The notes beneath the pieces were generated by a model, which ran no database searches, was not told where the DNA came from, and worked only from the letters and a program-made list of their open reading frames with translations. From assembly GCA_949987705.1 (NCBI GenBank), contig OX465282.1, positions 35,242,039 to 35,306,038 of the forward strand: a DNA stretch of 64,000 nucleotides. The letters are read 5' to 3'. Positions 10,901 to 22,260 of the stretch are shown in pieces; the first letter of the stretch is position 1; each line of letters opens with the position of its first letter. The translations under genes were made by a program, and so were the position numbers. Source of the stretch: Thereva unica. Taxonomy: Eukaryota > Arthropoda > Insecta > Diptera > Therevidae.

Positions 10901-12276
10901 GTTCCAATAATAGGTGGGAACATACTAGTTTTTCTTTTCTTTTATTTTTTAAGTTATAGATATATTTTGATTGTAAAGTTTAGTATTTAGTTTTTCAGTT
11001 TTTCTATGTACAAAGGACAATGGGCAAAATTGTATGGAGTCTGGGCGATCTGCGGCCAAGAATAATATAGATATTTATTGGTGTGGTTTAGTCCCACGAT
11101 AGCTGTGGAGAAGTTTTATCACCGAGTTGTACTTTGAAAATGGATAAAATACATTATTGATTTTGTGCACTTCAGTTAGTGCAATCGAAGTCAACTACTA
11201 CCAGGCACCGTCTTCAAAAGTGATTCTTCTTTCTAGATCCATTCTGATTGGATTGATGTTGTTAAGAATTACAAAGAATTATTTCATCCTTTTTTGTGCA
11301 TCGCCGGAATGGTTTTTTTCTGGTCGGTTTTTAAAATTATTTTTATTTCGTGCTTTTTAGTCCATTAATTTTTTCATATTGCCTGTCATTGCAGGGAGCC
11401 TACGTTTTTACGCTCCTCAAAAGCGCTCTAGGAGCATTCTAAAAAACCTTTTTAAAAAAGAAAAAAAAATTGTTTGCCCTCTTTAGCCAAGCCCGAGAGT
11501 TGGTTCCCCAAAGCAGTCCCCCAACTGAATTCTAACCACTTCCAAGAGCTGCTTGTCCTTCGCATCGAAAGAGAACTGGGCTATTGGTTATGCTAATGTC
11601 ACATTTTATGGTCACGAGGATAATTTCCGGTTTTTTGACGAGACAACGTCCATTAAATCGGTTTAAGATAGGACGCGCGTGTGAAAATGTCCCGCACAAT
11701 GTCCCGCACACAAAAAAAATCATATCTTCGCCCCCATACATGTTAGGGGGTGGTTAATGGCTAAAAATTTTCGTTAATTTATCCTCTACACGGGAAAAAT
11801 ACAAAACGTAATAACAAACGTTGTCACGTTCAAATTAATAGACGTTGTCACGTTAAAATACGGACGTGATACTTCACATCCAAGACCATTAATTTTTTTT
11901 TTTTTTTTTTCAAAATCGTATATCTCAAGAACGGATCAAGGTAGAACGATGATTTTTTGCAGCGTACAGGACGATTGTAATATAATATAGGAGAAACATT
12001 CATAAAAGTATGATATTATTTTCTAACCTTAAAAAACCATTGAAAAAATTGGTAACTTGTCATTTTTCATATTATTATTATACATTTAATTGCAATTACA
12101 TTATATGTTCATTTCATTATTTTCTAAATGGAATGCAGCGTAACGGCCATAGCAAAAATTATTCCTAGGTAACATTACTTTCATTTGACACTACTTTCAG
12201 TCCTGGCCGCCGACAGCCCAAAATGCCCATTCTCCTTTAAGATTTTCATCTTGTGTACTTATGTTTTTATAATAAA
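10901..12276. other. Unassigned stretch
   Basis: Short open frames at 11157-11360 and 11532-11741 have no recognisable similarity. A 16-17 base T run lies near 11895. Nothing else was recognised. Confidence 0.4.
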
Positions 12277-13807
12277 CTAGCAAAAACCCGCGTGCGTTGC
12301 AACGCCTTTCAATAAAATAAGATTATGGAGACACAGTCTGCGATAGGAAAAAGCTATAGTGAAAAAAGAACAAATCTGGGAAAATTGATTTTGGGAGATG
12401 ACCGCCATTGACCAAATGATATATTGAGTATACTATATTGCCTATGGTGTTCTACTTATCATACTCTCTCATTTGATACCCATCTCGAAGGGGTTGTGAA
12501 GAAAATGGCAATCCGCCCTCTTGAGATGACCGCCATGTACCAAACGATATATTGAGTTTACTATATTGCTTATGGTGTTCTACTTATCATACTCTTTAAT
12601 TTGATACCCATTTCGTAGTGGTTGTGAAGAAAATGGTAATCCGTCTTCTCGAGATGGCCGCTATGGACCAAAAGATATATTGAGTATACTATATTGCTTA
12701 TATTGTTCTACTTATCATACTCTTTCATTTGATGCCCATCTAGCAGTGGTTGTGAAGAAACTGGTAAACCGCCCTTTTGAGATGGCCGCCATGGACCAAA
12801 TTATAAATTGATTATACTTTCTTATGGTGTTCTACTTTTCATAGCCTTTCATTTGATACCCATGTCTCGGGTGCTGTGAAGAAAATGGTAATCCTTCCTC
12901 TTGAGATGGCCGCCATGAATGTAAAGACATAGTCTATATCATTCTTCTTATGATGCCCTTTCATTTGATACCAATGTCGAGGGGGTAGTGAAGAAAATGA
13001 TCATCCGCCCTCTTGAGATGACCGCCATGGACCAAACGATATATTGAGTATACTATATTGCTTATGGTGTTCTACTTATCATACCCTTTCATTTGAAATC
13101 CATGTCGAGGGGTGTGAAGATAATGGTAATCCAACCTCTGGAGATGGCCGCTATGGACCAAACGATATATTGAGTATACTATATTGCTTATGTGTTCTAC
13201 TTATCATACTCTCTCATTTGATACTCATCTCGAATGGGTTGTGAAGAAAATGGCTTGAGATGATCGCCATGGACCAAACGATATATTGAGTATACTATAT
13301 TGCCTATGGTGTTCTACTTATCATTCTCTTTCATTTGATATCCATGTCGAACGTGTTGTGAAGAAAATGCTAATCCGCATTCTTGAGGTGGCCGCTATGG
13401 ACAAAGCGACATATTGAGTATACTATATTACTTATATTGTTCTACTTATCATACTCTTTCATTGGATACCCATTTCGAAGGGGTTGTGAAGAAAATGGTC
13501 ATCTGCTCTCTTGAGATGACTGCCCTGGACCAAACGATATATTGAGTATACTATATTGCCTTTGTTGTTTTACTTACCATACCCTTTCATTTGATATCCA
13601 TGTCGAGGGGTTGTAAAGAAAATGGTAAGCCACCCTCTTGAGATGGCTGCTATGGACCAAACGCCTGCTTTTCTGTTGAAATTTTTTTGCTATAAACCTC
13701 ACAGAGCCCGAGACCTTTCTAACGAATGCAAAACCGTGGAAATCTGATCGTGCGTTCTGGAATTATAGCGTCAGGAAGGAAATCCCGACTTATTTTTATA
13801 TTATAGA
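12277..13807 (-). mobile_element. Non-autonomous Helitron with internal tandem repeats
   Basis: Read on the minus strand, the element starts TCTATAATATAAAAATAAG at 13807 and ends CTAG at 12277. An A precedes the start and a T follows the end, the A|TC...CTRR|T arrangement of Helitrons. The palindrome GCGTTGCAACGC (12294-12305) lies 13 nt before CTAG, as the terminal hairpin should. No Rep/helicase is present. The interior is almost entirely the tandem array at about 12390-13660, which makes it comparable to tandem-repeat-bearing non-autonomous rolling-circle elements. Confidence 0.8.
12390..13660. repeat. Tandem array, ~127-bp unit, eleven copies
   Basis: The word GAGATGRCCGCCATGGACC, or a close variant, recurs eleven times at intervals of about 112-129 bases. 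Each unit also has ATATATTGAGTATACTATATTG, read as two adjoining words, and CATTTGATACCCATGTCGAG. Copies differ by substitutions and small deletions. A 66-codon frame inside the array is a by-product of the repeat. Confidence 0.9.
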
Positions 13808-14420
13808 TGTAAATGTAAATGTAAACATCCTCGGGTAGTGATCTTTCCACCACTTGTGTATATAAGGCCCAATTTTTTTTCGGACTTCCCTGTAGCCAGG
13901 AGCCTTCTTCACAGTTTTGCACATATTAAGGAGTGAATACTGGATACTCTCCAGTTTTCTACACATTTGAGCAGGTCTGGGGAAACAAGAGTACTGTCCA
14001 AGACTTCTGGTCTTACCTTTGAAGCAAACGTAGGTTCGTTTCCCATGTTGCACAGAAATAGATTATTTTGGAGAAAAAGTCACCTCTTATATTTGTGTCT
14101 GAGCTGCCCCAAACCGAGTTGTGAGCATTCATGCAAAACATGCAATAATGAGGCTGCCTCCATTAGCATTAGCTGGCGCTGTCTAAATCTAGGCAGATCT
14201 GATCCACGTAGCCTTGCCGCCTTTTCTGCTGTGCAAGCAGGCTACCACAGTGCCAGCATTGCTACATTTAGATAACTTAAAAGCGCTAACGTCATTATTA
14301 ATTCAAAACGGCCTAACTCGAAAACAGTTAGAGATAGCTTCCCTCCCTTTGTTTTTTTGTCGATAATTGTTGCCCTAAGTATATTTTGTGTTGCTTTATA
14401 CTTATACGTATACCTTTATA
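13808..14420. other. Unassigned stretch with overlapping short frames
   Basis: Minus-strand frame 13796-14053 and plus-strand frame 13967-14275 overlap. The former has a lysine- and tryptophan-rich end but no family I recognise. It starts with a short GTAAAT repeat next to the Helitron end. Confidence 0.4.
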
Positions 14421-14906
14421 CCGCGTTCTCCAACTCATTGACGACGTCGCCATTTGCTCCACAATTGATTCACTAAGTCACCGCGGCTCTGGTGAAATTC
14501 TACCGCATCTACCATAACGACTGTTCCACCGAAATATATAACCTCCTGCCTTCATGGCGATGTTTTTCCCGAAACACAAGACTAGCCCTTTTGGCTCATC
14601 CTCACTATCTACAGCCCGTATTTTCGCGCACGCATCAGTTTAGTAATTCGTTCTTTTCGAGAACAACTCGACTATGGAACAACCTTCCACAGTCAGTTTT
14701 TCCGAATTCTTACAACACCCAAGAGTTTGAACGCAAAGTCATCTCCATCTCCTCATGCACCCCCCAAACTCCCTTTAATCTATTTTATCCTTTCTCTATC
14801 CTTCGAGCTAAGCTTATTACCAGACACCTGACGTTGACGTGTAAGACATGACGGACTGGTAGTACAAAGGGTGACACCTGAGCTTAGACTTTCACATAAA
14901 AAAAAA
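14421..14906 (+). mobile_element. 3' end of a Jockey/I-type LINE, same family as 45-48 kb
   Basis: The translation matches the last ~120 residues of the 980-residue LINE protein at 45027-47969: CSTEIYNLLPSWRCFSRNTR and TTRLWNNLPQSVFPNSYN have close counterparts there. After the stop, the 3' UTR shares GACATGACGGACTGGTAGTA with the 48-kb copy and ends CACATAAAAAAAAA. It is a 5'-truncated insertion with early frameshifts. Its tail resembles the SINE tails at 166-343 and 61513-61979. Confidence 0.85.
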
Positions 14907-14975
14907 TCCTGCACTAATTCTCGCCTAACAAGTTATTCCAAACGACTCAAAGTGTACCCGCATCGCACTGAATAA

Positions 14976-15504
14976 AGCTGCTGATAGAATTTCGCTCAAA
15001 CGCGGTGCGGACATTGACAGATAGAGTAAAGTGTGTGTAGGCAATGCGAACTAACGAGATGTGGCTTGAGCACTACGCACACACCGCGTAAGTTGCTTTA
15101 CTTTCTACTTCTGGCGCGTTGCCGCGCGGTCCAGTGTAAAAAAGTTGTTTGTGTGTGTGTGTGTTTTGAGTCGTGTTTTGGTGTTGGTGGGCATTTTGTT
15201 TATGTTTTGAATCGTGTGCTGGTGAAGGGGATAAGAAATTTGTTGAATTTCATAATTATTTCGAAATTGTGGTGATGGAATTAATACCTAGAACAAATAC
15301 AAGTCCTGTAGGATAGAAAATTAATACGCAAATCATACAGCTTTTTCAATTTATTTCGTATCACGTCCACTTGTCACTTTGATTTTTAGGTTGTGTCAAA
15401 GTCGGAACGCGACACCAGCACGGCGACTTTGTGTCAGTGAAAAATCCGCGCACACCGCGAAGCCAATGTCCGCACCGCGTTTGAGCGAAATTCTATCACC
15501 AGCT
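14976..15504. mobile_element. Harbinger-type MITE with TAA target duplication
   Basis: The terminal inverted repeats run about 40 bases and start AGCTGCTGATAGAATTTCGC (right end AGCTGGTGATAG when reversed). TAA flanks both sides (14973-14975 and 15505-15507), which fits the 3-bp TWA duplication of PIF/Harbinger elements. Subterminal GC-rich words and a short GT run are inside, with no transposase. Confidence 0.75.
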
Positions 15505-15562
15505 TAAGCTAGAAACGAGCCCGTTACTGCATTATCTACGCGATCTGTTTCTCTCCCAACAC

Positions 15563-15579
15563 TCTCTCTCTCTCTCTAT
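15563..15579. repeat. Short CT microsatellite
   Basis: A run of CT dinucleotides (about eight units). Otherwise unremarkable. Confidence 0.8.
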
Positions 15580-15603
15580 AAAAGAAAACTAACTTCCCCA
15601 AGC

Positions 15604-16449
15604 CCCTCTCAACTACAGGCCTCGTAGATGAATTTTTCGTGGTGGTGGTAATAGTCCCAAAAGTCACCGCACACCGGAGTAACATGGCGCGGAAGCCGTA
15701 CGCGCAGAATTTTTGTGTTTATTTTTGCAGTAAAAAGTGATAAAATATTGTATTTTAACACTTTTAACTGCACTTGGATTTATCAGTGAATAGTTTTTTA
15801 GTAATTTCATTAAAATAAATAAAACAAGTTTGGTGATTAAGTGTGTTTAAGTGTTCAAATGGTTAAGGCGATCAACTTTTTTCACATTCACGGTGTTTTT
15901 TCATGTTTATTTACGAAAAAAATGTTGAATATTTAATGTTTTGTGTAGTTATGGAATTAAAAGTGATTTTAAAGTGATTAATACATATATTATGATATTA
16001 TTATTAAAAATATAGGTGCCGAAAAACACTTCTCTTGTTCACTTTTCCATTCGCACTTTTCTGTACTTATATGTTTAGTAATAATTGCAAAATAAATTAA
16101 TTAATGACTTTAAAATCACTTTTAATTAAATATTCAGCACAAAAAAAAACACCGCGAATGTAAAATAAATTGATCACCTTAACAATTAAGACACCAAAAA
16201 TACACTAAATCACTATTTTTTTATATATTTTTTTATTAAATCACTAAAGAAATAATCACTGATAATCCTTGTGTGGTTTAAAGCGATAAATTTCAATAAT
16301 TTACCACTTTTTACCACAAAACTATAACGAAAACACTCCCAAACGTACTCTGCGCCATTAAATTCTCAGCAACTGTCAAATTTTGGGACCATTCTCAGCT
16401 ATGGTTGTATTGGTGCCAGATACAACTGCATGGCCTGTAGTTGAGAGGG
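15604..16449. mobile_element. Foldback element with ~400-bp arms
   Basis: The left end CCCTCTCAACTACAGGCC is repeated exactly in reverse at the right end. Inner words also pair across a centre near 16020, for example GTGATTAAGTGTGTTTAAGTG with its diverged reverse near 16190 and TTGGGA with TCCCAA near the ends. The element is therefore almost all arms. There is no coding sequence and the target duplication is unclear. Confidence 0.75.
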
Positions 16450-16513
16450 TCTTGACTTCCCTCTTGATTTCTGATTACCACTGTTAGTAGATCTTAGTTT
16501 ATACTCACAAATA

Positions 16514-16590
16514 CCTAGTTTATAGCTACTCCAAAAAAATAATTCGAATTATGGATCATCCATAATTTTTTACCCTATAAACGAGGTACA
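16514..16590. repeat. Terminal-repeat fragment shared with 1575-1807
   Basis: Begins with TA then CCTAGTTTATAGCTACTCC, and carries AATAATTCGAATTATGGATC and ACCCTATAAACGAGG. This is the reverse of the right end of the element at 1575-1807. No matching opposite end was found downstream, so either the partner end is lost or this end belongs to the Myb/SANT-like unit that follows. Confidence 0.65.
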
Positions 16591-16649
16591 TAAGTAGTTC
16601 GAATTGCTTAATATGTAGTTTTTAATACGTAATTTAAAAAAATATAAAA

Positions 16650-17646
16650 ATGGAGGCGCCGAAAATATTAAATTGGAATTCTTACGAAATAGAAGAAATG
16701 CTTCATGTAGTTAAAGAAAGTAAGTACATATATTTTGTTTTGTTTGTAAGTTATTATAAAGTTTTATTTTATTTTAAAGAGGACTTGCTGTGCCTGGAAG
16801 AAGACAAAAAAAGATGTCGGCGGCCATTTTCAACAATTATATCTAAAGAATTGGAAATAAAAGGTTTGTTTTGCTCAGGTGCTCAAATCTGGACTAAGTT
16901 GAAGGCGTTAAAATCTAGATACACGCAAGTGGGGAAAATTATAATAAAGCCTGGAGAAGGTAGAACAAACTGCGAATTCTATGATTTATTGCATGAAATT
17001 TTTTGTAATAGACCCACCGTAACCTGCATTGAAACTGGTGTGCAAAGTAAGGAACCAAGTTACATAACACCGTAACTTGCACACAAGCTAGTGGGCAAGT
17101 AGCAATTCGGGTACGTTAGAATTTACCTTTAAAAATCACATCTTTTTCCATAGAAATAGAACCTGACATGTTTTCGCCGCCACCTAAAAAGAAGCGAAAG
17201 GCATTAAGAGAAGAAACCATTATTAAAGAGCACCAAAAATGGTTGGAAAAAGAATTCGCCCAACAACGCGAATTCGAAAGGGAACTCTTCCAAGATTTTA
17301 AGGAAACTTTGACCAATTCAATAGAAAAAATTGTTGGAAAGGTATAACTTCTGCAATGGAGATCTTGAGCAAATTGTTACTTATTATTATTATTATTTAT
17401 TATTATAATTTTTCAGACTGATCATGGAAATGGCAGAGCTTCGCATTATTCAAGAGGAATCAGACGTGGAAGTAGTATACCCGTCGGCCTTCTCAACTCC
17501 TGTATGGCCGATGTCCTCAGAGACATCAACACAGAACGAGCAGGAATCCGATGAAAGTAGTCTGCATAATTTTTTTTATAAATTTCGATCCAGATGGATT
17601 TTGAATTGTGGTATTGCGATCTGTGATAAATTTTTTAAAAAGTATT
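16650..17646 (+). CDS. Myb/SANT-like DNA-binding protein of transposon type, spliced
   Basis: The start ATG at 16650 opens MEAPKILNWNSYEIEEMLHV. A 60-bp GT-AG intron (16720-16779) joins it to KDLLCLEEDKKRCRRPFSTI and IWTKLKALKSRYTQVGK, the tryptophan-spaced helices of a trihelix/Myb-SANT-like domain. A second intron probably runs from GTAAGG near 17048 to TTCCATAG near 17154. It leads to a basic stretch PPPKKKRKALREE (likely nuclear localisation signal) and a charged coiled-coil-like segment ending EKIVGK at 17340. A third GT-AG intron ends near 17417, and the last exon's frame is uncertain (two frames are open). Such proteins accompany PIF/Harbinger transposases, but no transposase is adjacent. 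Domestication or a decayed element are both possible. Confidence 0.6.
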
Positions 17647-17649
17647 GAT

Positions 17650-19139
17650 TTTTTTATTAAAAACATACGAATTTGTGTTATTTTTATTTAAGTACTATCT
17701 CGAACCCGGTGAGCCTTGCTGCACCCATCAATGTGGTAGATGGTGGTCGTTCAGCCCTTCCAACAGCATTAGAGCCAGGATACACATATCCGCACCAAAA
17801 CCGCCCAAAGACTAAACTCAAACAATCTGACCCGGTGAAGAGACGGACAGGTGGGGACTGACTGGTAAAATTGTATTTGTTTACTTGCTCTCCGTGTGTT
17901 GTCCGACACACGGCCGTCGTGCGGTGTGGACGCAGTGCCGATATGTGTTTGCCGGCTTTTATCCAATGTAAAATAAATACGTTGGCTATTTTCGAGATGA
18001 ACTGCCAAATATCGTGCTATTTTGTCAATCGTATTTGCCTTTCGTCACATATTTGTATATATATTTGATTGATTTGACGGAAATTCAAAATTCTGCATTT
18101 ATGTAAGCATTGAAGGTCTTGGACAATAATGACGAATACTGAACGACCCAACCATTGTCAACTTCAAAATCCTGCCCATAAACCTTCCAAGTTATCTATT
18201 TGCCTTGACCTCAATCGACGACGATACAATGGGTAGCCATCGTTTCCGATTACAGTTTCAAAAAATAAATGCTCTTGCATACCACTTTAAATGTTCCCCA
18301 TCTATAATGCCTCATTATTTAATCTCATCCCATTAAGGATTGCAAGTAAAAGTTATGAAAAAATCTGGGCGACCATATTGACGGACATATGCTCTTAAAC
18401 ACACAGAACGCATCTACGTTTATAGCGAGTTCCCAACGTTCGTTTCGAGTTGTATCACATATTTTGGCTACATCCATCGTTGGCTGCACCAACTTCCATA
18501 TTTTTTTGTTCTTTTTCACATAAGATTTTGTCGAAAACTACTAAATAAAGTCCATTTTAACATAAAAATTGGGTCAAAAAGATGAGGGGGAAGTGTTGTA
18601 CATTGTTCAACAACAAAATTTGCTTAAAAACTAACACATGCACAAATGCCTTATAGATAAAGAAGCATTACTCGGTCATACACGTTGATATCCCATTTAA
18701 GGATAATAAGTTAATCTTGGTGAACCAACCCCATGTACCCCGAGAGTATGCTAACAAACCGGTTAACCAAGTGCTAAATATTGACGTATTGAGTGTACGC
18801 CAGCCCAAAGAGAGTAACATGTAAACGCACTTCAACGTAATTACTGTTACATTTCCTTTAATGCATTTACAATTTGACACCACTATCGCTGCTGCAATCC
18901 TTTTTTATAACGATTTAACTTTTTTGTTTCATTTAATAAAACAAACCGATTTCACATACAAATCATATCAATTAATTGCGAAGAAAAAAAATTTCCAATA
19001 GGGATATCGTCAATTCTTCTTCAAGCGCCATTACAAAAGTACCATCAGACATAATCATGAAAACTATATACATAAACCTTGTTATTGAGGTCTTCTAACA
19101 CAAACAACACTCAATCAGTCATTTCATAAAGCCAATTTT
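17650..19139. other. Unassigned stretch downstream of the Myb/SANT-like gene
   Basis: An ATTAAA signal-like word lies near 17656, a possible poly(A) signal for the preceding gene. The short frames at 17673-18068, 18325-18519 and 18668-18883 overlap on both strands and show no recognisable domain. Confidence 0.4.
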
Positions 19140-19145
19140 TCAAAC

Positions 19146-21360
19146 ATTGATTAATAATAATAATAATAACTTATTGATAGAGTACAAAGATTACATCTTA
19201 ACTGTACATAAAGGAAGAGGGAATAAAAAATATTTGAACGATTGATAAAATAGAAAAGAATGAGAGCAGAAGATAAGAGAGAAAGAAAGAGTGAAAAGAA
19301 AGAATGATAGAATCAACTATAGTGGTCTTTTAAAAGCTTGCTGAAAGTTCGGCTAGATGTTGCACTCCGAATACCACAGGGCAAGGCATTCCATTTACGC
19401 GCAACTTGGACAAAGTAAGAACGATCACCAAATGACGAGTTACACCTAGGAATCAATAATGTTACCTGCCTATTGGATTGTAACAAACGTAGTTTCTCAA
19501 ACAAATAACGTGGGCACATTTTATTCATAAGCTTAAAGATAAATTTTAATTCGTGGTACGAGCGATGGTTTGCAAAAGTAAGACCCAATAAGCTGGATGC
19601 ATATGGTGTAATATGATCATGCCGTCTTAGCCTATAGACGAAACGAAGCCAATCGTTAAATGCAACTTCCATTTTTCTCATACACACTGAATCAAGTTTC
19701 GAGAAAATTAGGCTACCACACCTCAGGTGTGGCATAATTAGAGCAATCACAAGCATTTTACGCATATCAGGTGTGAGAAGGCTAGAGCTTACCCATAGTT
19801 GACGTAAGCATCCATAGACTTTTGGAAGAACTCTGCTCGTATGACTACAACAACTAAATTTAGAATTAAACACAACACCAAGGTTTCTGACTCAGTCAAC
19901 ATAAGGCAAAATGGCATCATGGACGCTTTCAGTAATGCAGGATGCGTGCGCAATTGACTTATTCAATCATTGAAAGCTTCACACTTTCAATTGCTGAATA
20001 AGTCATTTGCGCACGCATTCTGCATTACTGAAAGCGCCCCATTTATTATAATTGTGCGAGTGTGCTTAATATAAAGGGAGTCTTACTAACCACCAGACAT
20101 GAAGATTTCCTGGGATTTAGGGACAGTTTATTATTAACAGTCCAATCATAAATATGTACTCCTCAAATCCTCGTTAAGTTTACGAATACACTCAGCGGTT
20201 GAATCTATGGGCATACTCATGTAGATTTGCACATCATCAGCATATAAGTGTATAGATGTGCTTTTAATTACAAGAGGAAGGTCATTAATGTAAATTCTAA
20301 ATAGCAAGGGACCTAGAATAGAGCCTTGTGGCACTCCACAGCGTAGAAGTATGGGCTCGGAAAATTTATCCTGGATTTTAACTATTTGAGAACGACCAGA
20401 CAAGTAGCTTTGAATCAATTTCACAGCAGTAGAACCAAGACCGAAATTACTATCTAATTTCTGTAAGAGCTTTACATGATAAACCGAATCAAATGCCTCC
20501 GAGAAGTCGAGAAAAGTAAAGAAAGTTACTTTACGGTTGCCCAAAGCATCATAGATATCAGTAGAGACTTTTAGTAGTGCAGTTTTACAACTATGTCCAG
20601 TTCTAAAGCCAGATTGCCATTCAGAAAGAAGACAGTTTTCTTCAATATACGAAATAAGTTGCTTAAAAATTACTTTTTCAAATACTTTCGACAAAAAAAA
20701 ATAGAAGACTAATTGGACGGAAATCAGAGGGTTGCAAAGGGGAAATTGTTTTTGGAATAGGTACCACCAACGCTAGCTTCCATTGTGTTGGAAATTGGGA
20801 ACACGTAAGACAGTAGTTGAAGATATGCGTGAGCACATTTGATACAAACGGTGCTATGATTTTTAAAAACTTAGGTGGAAAATCATCAGAGCCAACCGCC
20901 TCAGATTTTATTGAGTATAGTGTAGAAAGAAGTTCATCCTTGCCAATGCAGCGAAATAAAAAGCCATAAATAAGGTCAGTGGCGGAGAAACGTCCGTCTT
21001 TTAATGCTTTAAATTCATTTTGCTGTTCGGTTTCTATTTTAAATATGGCCTTCTTTGTCAGAAATTCGCTGGACGGCTTTGCTTCTAGGCAGTTAAATAT
21101 GCTATCAATCTTCCGAAGTAGAGCGTTACGCTGTAAACAGGCTGCGACGAAACTATTTTCCTCGGCCACGGCGAATGGCAGCCGAAATTTTTGGGTGCAC
21201 ATACTAAAAGCGACGGTGATGCAAGTTAAAAAAACACACACCGGAATATCCATCTTTCGCAGCCGAATACTACACACGACAAAGGAGGCCACGAGAATAG
21301 CAACACAACCCCATGCCATAGCACTCTTGCTAGTTTTACAGGCGACGGCTACGAAATAGA
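19146..21360 (-). pseudogene. Non-LTR retrotransposon (I/Jockey-like), decayed
   Basis: Three minus-strand reading blocks in order make one RT protein. 21319-20678 has the pre-palm region with SDFRPISLL. 20694-20146 has FLDFSEAFDSVYH, CGVPQGSILGPLLFRIYIND and the catalytic YADD (HLYADDVQIYM). 19873-19313 is the C-terminal part with RKWNALPCGIR. The first two blocks are separated by a frameshift in a poly-T run near 20690. The second gap holds a hairpin insertion (19922-20037), stops and a TGA in place of a lysine codon. A (TTA)n tail on the minus strand at about 19147-19165 marks the 3' end. No endonuclease domain remains. Confidence 0.85.
19922..20037. mobile_element. Hairpin MITE inserted in the LINE RT gene
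   Basis: Two ~52-bp arms beginning with CGCTTTCAGTAATGCAG form a nearly closed hairpin with a loop of only a few bases. On the minus strand the LINE reading frame is resumed on the far side as ILPYVD. ATG occurs at both edges on that strand and may be a 3-bp target duplication, but three bases are weak evidence. Confidence 0.7.
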
Positions 21361-21494
21361 AATTAGATTGATTCGCCCGCCAGGCTCGGCGACATCGCCA
21401 TCAGAGTGGTCTACAGAATGCAACTTCCTATTAATCGGTGAGTTCTATATTCGGTTTTGAAAGTCGCTGAGCAAAGTGATTCGTCGGTCGCCCT

Positions 21495-21750
21495 AAGCAT
21501 GTTTACAGCATTAGTCCCAGAAAATCGCTAACTGTTTGAAGAATGGAACTGCCTTAGCTGTGACCATTATTGCTAGCAACGAAAGAAGTTTTTCAACTTT
21601 AAGGCGTTTAAAGGATTGGTAAAGTACTGAAACTGGAGAACAGCGGCCGAACGGGCTTGCTCTTTTGACTATTTCCAGGGAAATAGACGTAACGGGTAAA
21701 GAAGCAATCTACAAGTTAGCTGAAAAGCGTAGAAACATAGAACTGTGACT
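21495..21750 (+). pseudogene. hAT transposase C-terminal dimerisation domain relic
   Basis: One frame reads VTIIASNERSFSTLRRLKDW, a stop, then RPNGLALLTISREIDVTGKE. This matches the hallmark hAT C-terminal segment (usually ASAERSFSxLRRIKTxLRS followed by RLxGLALLNIHRE). An AATAAA word follows at about 21798. The N-terminal zinc finger and catalytic domains are absent, so it is a fragment. Confidence 0.75.
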
Positions 21751-21929
21751 TTTTCCCAAGCATTGCTTTGGAGCGATTGATCATGTATGTCAATATTTAA
21801 TAAACTGAATTCCTCTAAAACACTTCTGGTCTTATTCCTATTAAATCATAGTTGAAAGTTATTTCAGTTTTGAAAGGTAATGTTTAAAGTTCAGGACAAA
21901 CCAGTTCCGAAAATATTTCTTCCTACGCC

Positions 21930-22258
21930 ATTGAATAAGGTTCTATACTCTAAAAGCCCGTCTTACCTATTTAACTTCCTCTATCAACCAAATTTCTTAT
22001 TCCAGCTCATTGTTCGTTAAAAGGTAGTCGTTCCTTCTTCGTGCATTTGTTTAGACTATGGAATCTTCCTAGTCTGATTCAAGGAATGAGCTCAGCCACG
22101 GCCTTCTTCTGGCAGGCATCTCTCTTTCTTTCTTTCTCGTCTTCTTAGTATTTTCTAATTTGTCTACCCATTTGTTTTCATATCGACTTCTGTAACTATT
22201 ACCCTGTCCTAAAAGATGTATATTCTTGTATACCCTTCCAATAAATGGTTATTATTAA
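21930..22258 (+). mobile_element. LINE 3'-terminal fragment
   Basis: A short frame gives SFFVHLFRLWNLPSLIQG, resembling the conserved LINE C-terminal segment RLWNSLP. A pyrimidine-rich 3' UTR follows, ending AATAAATGGTTATTATT, a TTA-type tail like that of the LINE at 19146-21360. It may be another member of that LINE class in the opposite orientation. Confidence 0.5.
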
Positions 22259-22260
22259 CC

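Noticed and set aside
12390..13660. CRISPR-like repeat array
   Set aside because: The units are 127 bp, contiguous without spacers, and lie inside a eukaryotic Helitron.
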